Shown in pieces: positions 58,720 through 64,000 of a DNA stretch of 64,000 nucleotides; positions within the stretch are counted from its first letter, which is position 1, and every line of letters starts with the position of its first letter. The notes beneath the pieces were generated by a model that ran no database searches, had not been told where the DNA came from, and saw nothing but the letters and a program-made list of their open reading frames with translations. The stretch spans positions 21,073,059-21,137,058 of the forward strand of contig CM037840.1 of assembly GCA_021234535.1 (NCBI GenBank). Direction: 5' to 3'. Position numbers and translations under genes: made by a program. Origin of the DNA: Stichopus chloronotus. Its lineage: Eukaryota > Echinodermata > Holothuroidea > Aspidochirotida > Stichopodidae.

Positions 58720-61700
58720 TCATGGTCGCGACCTTTCTTTATTAAATGAGCAAGGGAAACTGCTCAAAGTACCGTAAACCTGCGTACGGTGTAACCACCT
58801 TCTGGCAGCCCCGAAATAACACTACCTTATCCTGTCCCAAGCTTCCAGCAAAATCTAAGTTACCAAAAACTTTAAATCACAAAAAATGTTATCTTTAGGC
58901 CATGGGTTTTCAATGGTCTTGCTGCACGCCTGACTGAATTCCAGTACGTTGTACCACATCTGCATTATGATTTTATCATTGTCTTAAATGTATGAAAAAA
59001 GGCTTCAGGGTCCAAAAAATGTACCTCTCTGTGTTTGTCATATTGAGTTGTTATGTCTAGTCTGATATTGTTGGATATGTATAACTACTTTTCTTCATCT
59101 AAAAGACAATATTAATTTTGCTTATTTCTGGTCCCTACCATTCGTAAGTTATCACGAACCTTCAAAGATTTTCTATTTTTGTCCGCAGCAGCTAACATTT
59201 GTCTCCAGGTAAGAATTTACATGTCGTGGTTGTTAGAGTCATTACCTCAGACACAATTCACAAAATGACCAGCACAGTGTTCTCCTTATTTGGGCATCTC
59301 CTAGAGATTCGCTACTTAGAACATTGCATCTAAGCAACCTAAGCTGTGTAGTTTGAACAACAGGAAGAATCATTAATCAAACTGTATCCAAGTCACATTT
59401 TATCAAATTATCATGCCGTCACTAAAGTAACAAGAACTGACAAAAATTTACAAGGAATGCCACAGCATTCAGCTCTCGCGAAAATCGTCATTTTTACCAA
59501 TATAGGCGATCTGGAACCAACAGCTAGCTGCCCTGCGACGGTAACGCCTCTATTGGTAGGCCTAATGTTTTCTTGTGGTGATTAACTCCTCAGAAACTAA
59601 GTCAAAGCCTCATAGGTAGAAGATAATAGATGATGGATGTGACACTCACGAGGGGCACTGTGTAAAGTTTGTTAGGAATTAAAAGAGGGCGGCTTAGATG
59701 GACTACGCAAGTGACCCATACATGCACGTAGCTAGCCCATGTGGAGGGATGGGTCTTTTTTCCAAGATGTGGACCTTTTCCAAATACGGAAGCGGCTGGC
59801 GCGTCCCGTAAGCATGCAGTTGCTATGGGTCTGGAAAAATCCCCTGAAAAATTTAAAATCTGCAGATCTCCTGCAATCTGGAGCATTTTAGAGACTTACA
59901 AAGGACCTTCCGTCGTAGACAATTTACATAAATAGCAGACACTTCTTTGGTAGTTGTGGTGGTTTGAACAGGCCTACAACACACGAACTGCACCCGACTA
60001 AAATTGAACATATTTAATCTTGCTGACGGCTTACGATACAACTGAACTCTAGTCTTGGAACCGGTCACACCGCCACGATCACAGCATACGCGGTGGGTAG
60101 TCGCCGTCGTGTCGCAGGTTGTCGTGGCAGTGTGTCCCGGGCTTTATATTGCATCTAGATAATGATATCCACGGCCATAATGACATAACAATGCATGCGC
60201 ATTTTTGAACTTATCTCATCACCCCACGTAGTATATGTATGTGGTGATGAGATATTGTGGTCAGTTTGGGCTTGTAAACATTTAATGACATAAGTGGAAA
60301 GGTTTCATCTTCCTGCTAAAAGTGAACGGAAATTTGGCCTTAATATTTCCGTACTGCTGTCAGGTCAATCGTCTTTACTTTTATATGAATGTAGGCATTA
60401 ACTTGAACTTGTGGTCTGCATTTTAAACGTAGGTACGTATGTTTTACTAAGTGTGTTGGTTTGATCCCATGTGCTGAACTGAAGCCGCTGAAAATCCTTT
60501 ATTTCATACTTACATTAGACAGAATTAAGGTAAGTGTGGTTTATTTCGTCACCAACCTTATTCGTTTTTATCACCTCACTTTTGTTGTATCCACCTTTGT
60601 GGCAAATATGAAACAGAATGAAACATTAACTGCCTAGGATTTGTTGTTCAGTGTGTGTCATATCGGTACCGTCTGTCAGAAAACCTATCCATATAAATTA
60701 TCCATTTTGTTGCGTATGAAAGACTAAGATCCCCTGCAATCGATATGAAATACAGATCGAGGAAACGTATCTAAATAATGTCTCATTAATAAACCCGTGT
60801 TATTGTTTGCCATCCTCAGTGGGATACAATGACCGTGAGGTCATTGAAATGACATTGGTTTTAGAATATACTACACATGATCTTCTATCTCGTGTATTAA
60901 AAAAAACAAAAACACATAGGACTATATATATGACGTCTTTAAACAACAAAACGGTAACATTCATTTTCTAATTCCTTAACTCTATTCTATTCAAAATGTA
61001 GATTTATAATGCTGTAAAATCTGGTGTTTTTCCATTTATGTGGTGCCAGAGTGGCACGTCATGCGTGGGTAACAGTGGGGGGGGGGGGGGGCGGTAGTTA
61101 TAGTACAAGACAGTAGGCCGACTCGTGACTCGAAATTAAATATCTCTTCTTAATCTATTACGACAGTTGGTGGCGCTCAGCCCAGACAAAACAGCCCTGA
61201 GAATGAAATTAATGAATGACTACAAGAATGCGAACTATACTAGTATGTGGTAAGAAGAAGAACAAAATACAAAATAAAATATGATAAATTCAAGTTAAAT
61301 CAAAGTTATAGGAAGTTGGAATTATTTAAAAAAGGTTGTAGGAAACAAAGCAACATGTCAAATGACTAAACCTAAACTAAAAGCCACGGAATCCCAGGCA
61401 TAAAATTTGTGGTGCCGCATTGGTTCCCAAAATAAATATTTTGTAATAATTATGAAAGCCAAATTTCCCAAAAAGTAATAGATTGTATTCAGCTGTTAAT
61501 CTGAACTCTATAAATTTGCATCCCAAAAGGACCAATTCATCAAAAACTGTACCAAACATTGTACAATCACATAACATATACGGCATTATCAATGAATTAA
61601 CTATCGATAACTACTTTCACATGACTAGCTACAGTACATGCTAACGATGACCATCTTAACTGAAATGATCCCGAAAATTATATAGTTCTTTAAATTTACT

Positions 61701-64000
61701 TCCGTGAATATGTTGCTGGACTGCAATAATACTTGTACAGCAACCTGATCACTTGAAAGTGGACCCAAGCATACTTTAATTGGTAAACAAATGTACGTGC
61801 CGGTTACGCTTAACGAAAGTTGGGCCCAGCCATCTTGGGCCGGCCATATTGAATACTGTCTTTACAGAATCGAGGGCGCTATTCACAATTAACATGATTT
61901 ACCGTAGTGAGTACAGCTCTCATACTTGTAACACGCACACACCTATAGTTAACCATACTATAACACAATGCAGTGCTTAACGCTACACACGATATATACG
62001 TTCGAGACAAGCAAAGCCTTCTTGAGGAAAATTACCGAGATTTACTCTCTAGTCGTTTAGATCTGTTACGATTCCTAAACGTTCCAATGCTAATAATCTT
62101 AGAAGTATATATTTACCTTCAATGAGCTGAATTGCCATGGCCACTTAAGTAAAATCGACTAAAACGAAATTGTACAAGGTCTGGTACGAACATGCATCTG
62201 GTGCAGTCGAATTCTGAAGTGAAAGTGACGCTACCGGAGTAACCGGTGCAACTAGCAAGGAACCGGGGAACAAAGGGGTGCATTGAATGAACAGGATGTT
62301 ACGCCGAGTAAACGTCTAACTAATCTGCATAGTTACGTAAAACGCCTGATATATGAAGGGAATACATTAAACAGAGAATTTCCTGCGCTGAAATATACAA
62401 GGACTAGACTTCTGAAAAACAAGCGCTGAAATCGGAAACAGTCAAACAGAGAAAGTCTAGCGCCATCCAACCAAGAAAAGTGGGGTTCTCTACATTTAGT
62501 TTACAGAAAACAGTAATGTTTTTATTTTCAGGCGCCAGCCATCCCGATCCAGATAAAAGAAACTCATTGCGCTACCACTGTTAATAAAAATATGAATTAT
62601 GACCTTACCTAGAGCACTTTCTTTGATGTTTATATTTTGAGGTGACATTCACCATCTATGTTCGAGAAACCTATTGTACTTCCACAGTGAGCCTGCTGTA
62701 AACAAAAGTACATATTGCTATACCTCTACGCCTACAGGCTGTAGCACTTCCATTCTTTGAAATTTTCAGGTGGGATAAATTTACCCTCTAATCTCTGCAA
62801 GAGAAAGCCCTTTATCTCTCATCACATATTTGTGTGAGCAACACTCTCAACTCACGAAATAAATTGAATGTTGCTCAAGCTTTCAAGAAAAAATATGAAT
62901 ATTCAATAGATTTCTCTTGAAGATTGCATTTTAATACAAAGCAATTATCTCCCGTTTCGTTGTGACGGTAATATGCTTGATCAGAAGTAACTATACTGTA
63001 TCTCATACCAGCCACATTGTGCCTGGTGTTCTAAAATACGTTAATTGCTATTTTTTCTGGTTCGTATCAAATCAGTCTGTGCTTTAAGAGATCCATCAGT
63101 CTTTGTTAGGAGACTTAGAGGCAAACCATATCTCATTGACTGAGACAAGAAACATTTGCTCTGAATGTTTGCTTGTATTTCTCACTCTTCTCAACGGCAG
63201 CAAAAGCAGCAGCATTATCAATTGGGAAAGTAAAATCAGAGATATGTCTATTAACTTTGTCTATAACTAAGTCAATTTATAGCAGTGGAGTTGGTTCATG
63301 GTAATCAATCGTATTTTGATGTTTGATTCATACAATTTTCTTTTATAGCAGCAAATGCTTGACTGGTAATTAAATTTTTTTGTCTTTCTGAAGTGAGTTG
63401 CTCAGTATTTTCGGATATGGGTTTTCCTTGGAAGAAATCACCCGGCTTGATACTCTTTACGATATGAATATGAAACAGAGGATACTGAAAAATCTGTAAT
63501 ATTTAGTGGAATTGGTTGATAAAATCTTGGACATTAAGGATCACACCCAGCTGTGTGAGCTAAATGAATGAATATCCAACTGTTTGAATGAACAGCGATC
63601 TTCCAAGTTCTTGCTATGTTTAGTGTTCGGAAAAGCAATTTACTGTACGGAAATCAAGATGATACCCTGACTGGTGACATTGACACTGTATAGTTTTACA
63701 ACTTGTTTTCAACACTGATTGTTCATCCAGGTAACAGAGCTACCGTTACGCAGGAAAATATAAATTATGTCGATGACAGTTTCATCTTCATCCTGTTTTA
63801 ATATTCAGCAAAAATTTCACAGAGGAATGACACAGAATTGACGCAGAGAATGGTGGTGATGTTAGAACGCTGAGATTAACAACACCGATTTCAGACAAAT
63901 AGATTCTGCTGACTAAGTTACTCTTTCTTTACTATACAATCTCATGTTACTGACTTACAATTGTGTTGGAATTAATACAGCAAGGGAGCAACGAAAATCA
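58720..64000. other. Interval without a recognised gene
   Basis: No convincing exon. A CpG-richer patch at 60.04-60.14 kb (ccgccacgatc...gtagtcgccgtcgtgtcgcagg) might be a promoter, but no coding exon with good splice sites was recognised next to it. Two CCAT-type motifs (gccatcttgggccggccatattg) lie near 61.83 kb. Confidence 0.35.
60212..60254. repeat. Short perfect hairpin
   Basis: TATCTCATCACC at 60212-60223 is exactly complementary to GGTGATGAGATA at 60243-60254, with a 19-base loop. Confidence 0.8.

Noticed and set aside
1..64000. tRNA, rRNA or other structured RNA genes
   Set aside because: No cloverleaf with A and B boxes, rRNA core or snRNA motif was recognised by eye; a covariance-model scan would be needed to be certain.

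Overview
The window looks like nuclear DNA from a marine invertebrate, probably a deuterostome such as an echinoderm. It is AT-rich and CpG-poor outside promoters. Coding sequence sits in small exons with GT/AG borders, introns run to several kb, and decayed LINEs, DNA transposons and diverged tandem arrays are everywhere. AGGCCTA-type motifs and long poly-G tracts recur. There is no prokaryotic gene organisation. The taxon is inference; no rRNA or mitochondrial marker is present.

Layout: (1) 765-8065, minus strand: the first three coding exons of a UBF-like (RNA polymerase I upstream binding factor) gene, whose remainder lies left of the window. The start codon is in a CpG-rich promoter near 8.05-8.2 kb, and the large first intron holds two degenerate tandem arrays. 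(2) 8.8-14.8 kb: no recognisable gene, but a tandem/dispersed ~350-450 bp repeat family. (3) 14,879-20,966, plus strand: a four-exon gene for an unrecognised 177-residue single-pass membrane protein with a TATA/initiator core promoter; every intron is phase 1. (4) 21-27.6 kb: mainly repeats, including a hairpin array at 24.87-25.52 kb, a fragment of a CR1/jockey-like LINE and a 26-bp minisatellite. (5) 27,606-41,428, plus strand: ten exons (509 codons) of an amidase-signature hydrolase resembling actinobacterial enantioselective amidases. The Lys-Ser-Ser triad is intact and its spacing equals that of FAAH. A short 5' exon was not found. (6) 42-49.9 kb: no recognisable gene. (7) 49,943-55,502, plus strand: a second, partial copy of the C-terminal half of the amidase gene, with an in-frame stop at the start of its first exon and two exons fused with 47 codons lost. 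One intron is occupied by a decayed L1/Tx1-like LINE on the minus strand. (8) 55.5-58.7 kb: minisatellites and nested hAT-like DNA transposons. (9) 58.7-64 kb: no gene recognised; one CpG-rich patch near 60.05-60.14 kb.

The genes do not form an evident pathway. The most distinctive points are the bacterial-type amidase in an intron-rich animal locus with a same-strand duplicate of its last exons that could act as an alternative 3' cassette or be a pseudogene, the perfect DR1 nuclear-receptor sites inside a tandem repeat family, the excess of perfect TGACGTCA palindromes between 8.8 and 24.2 kb, and a stop codon in the membrane-protein gene that aligns with a serine codon in a downstream repeat of its own tail. 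All homology statements come from reading the translations by eye, without any database search.
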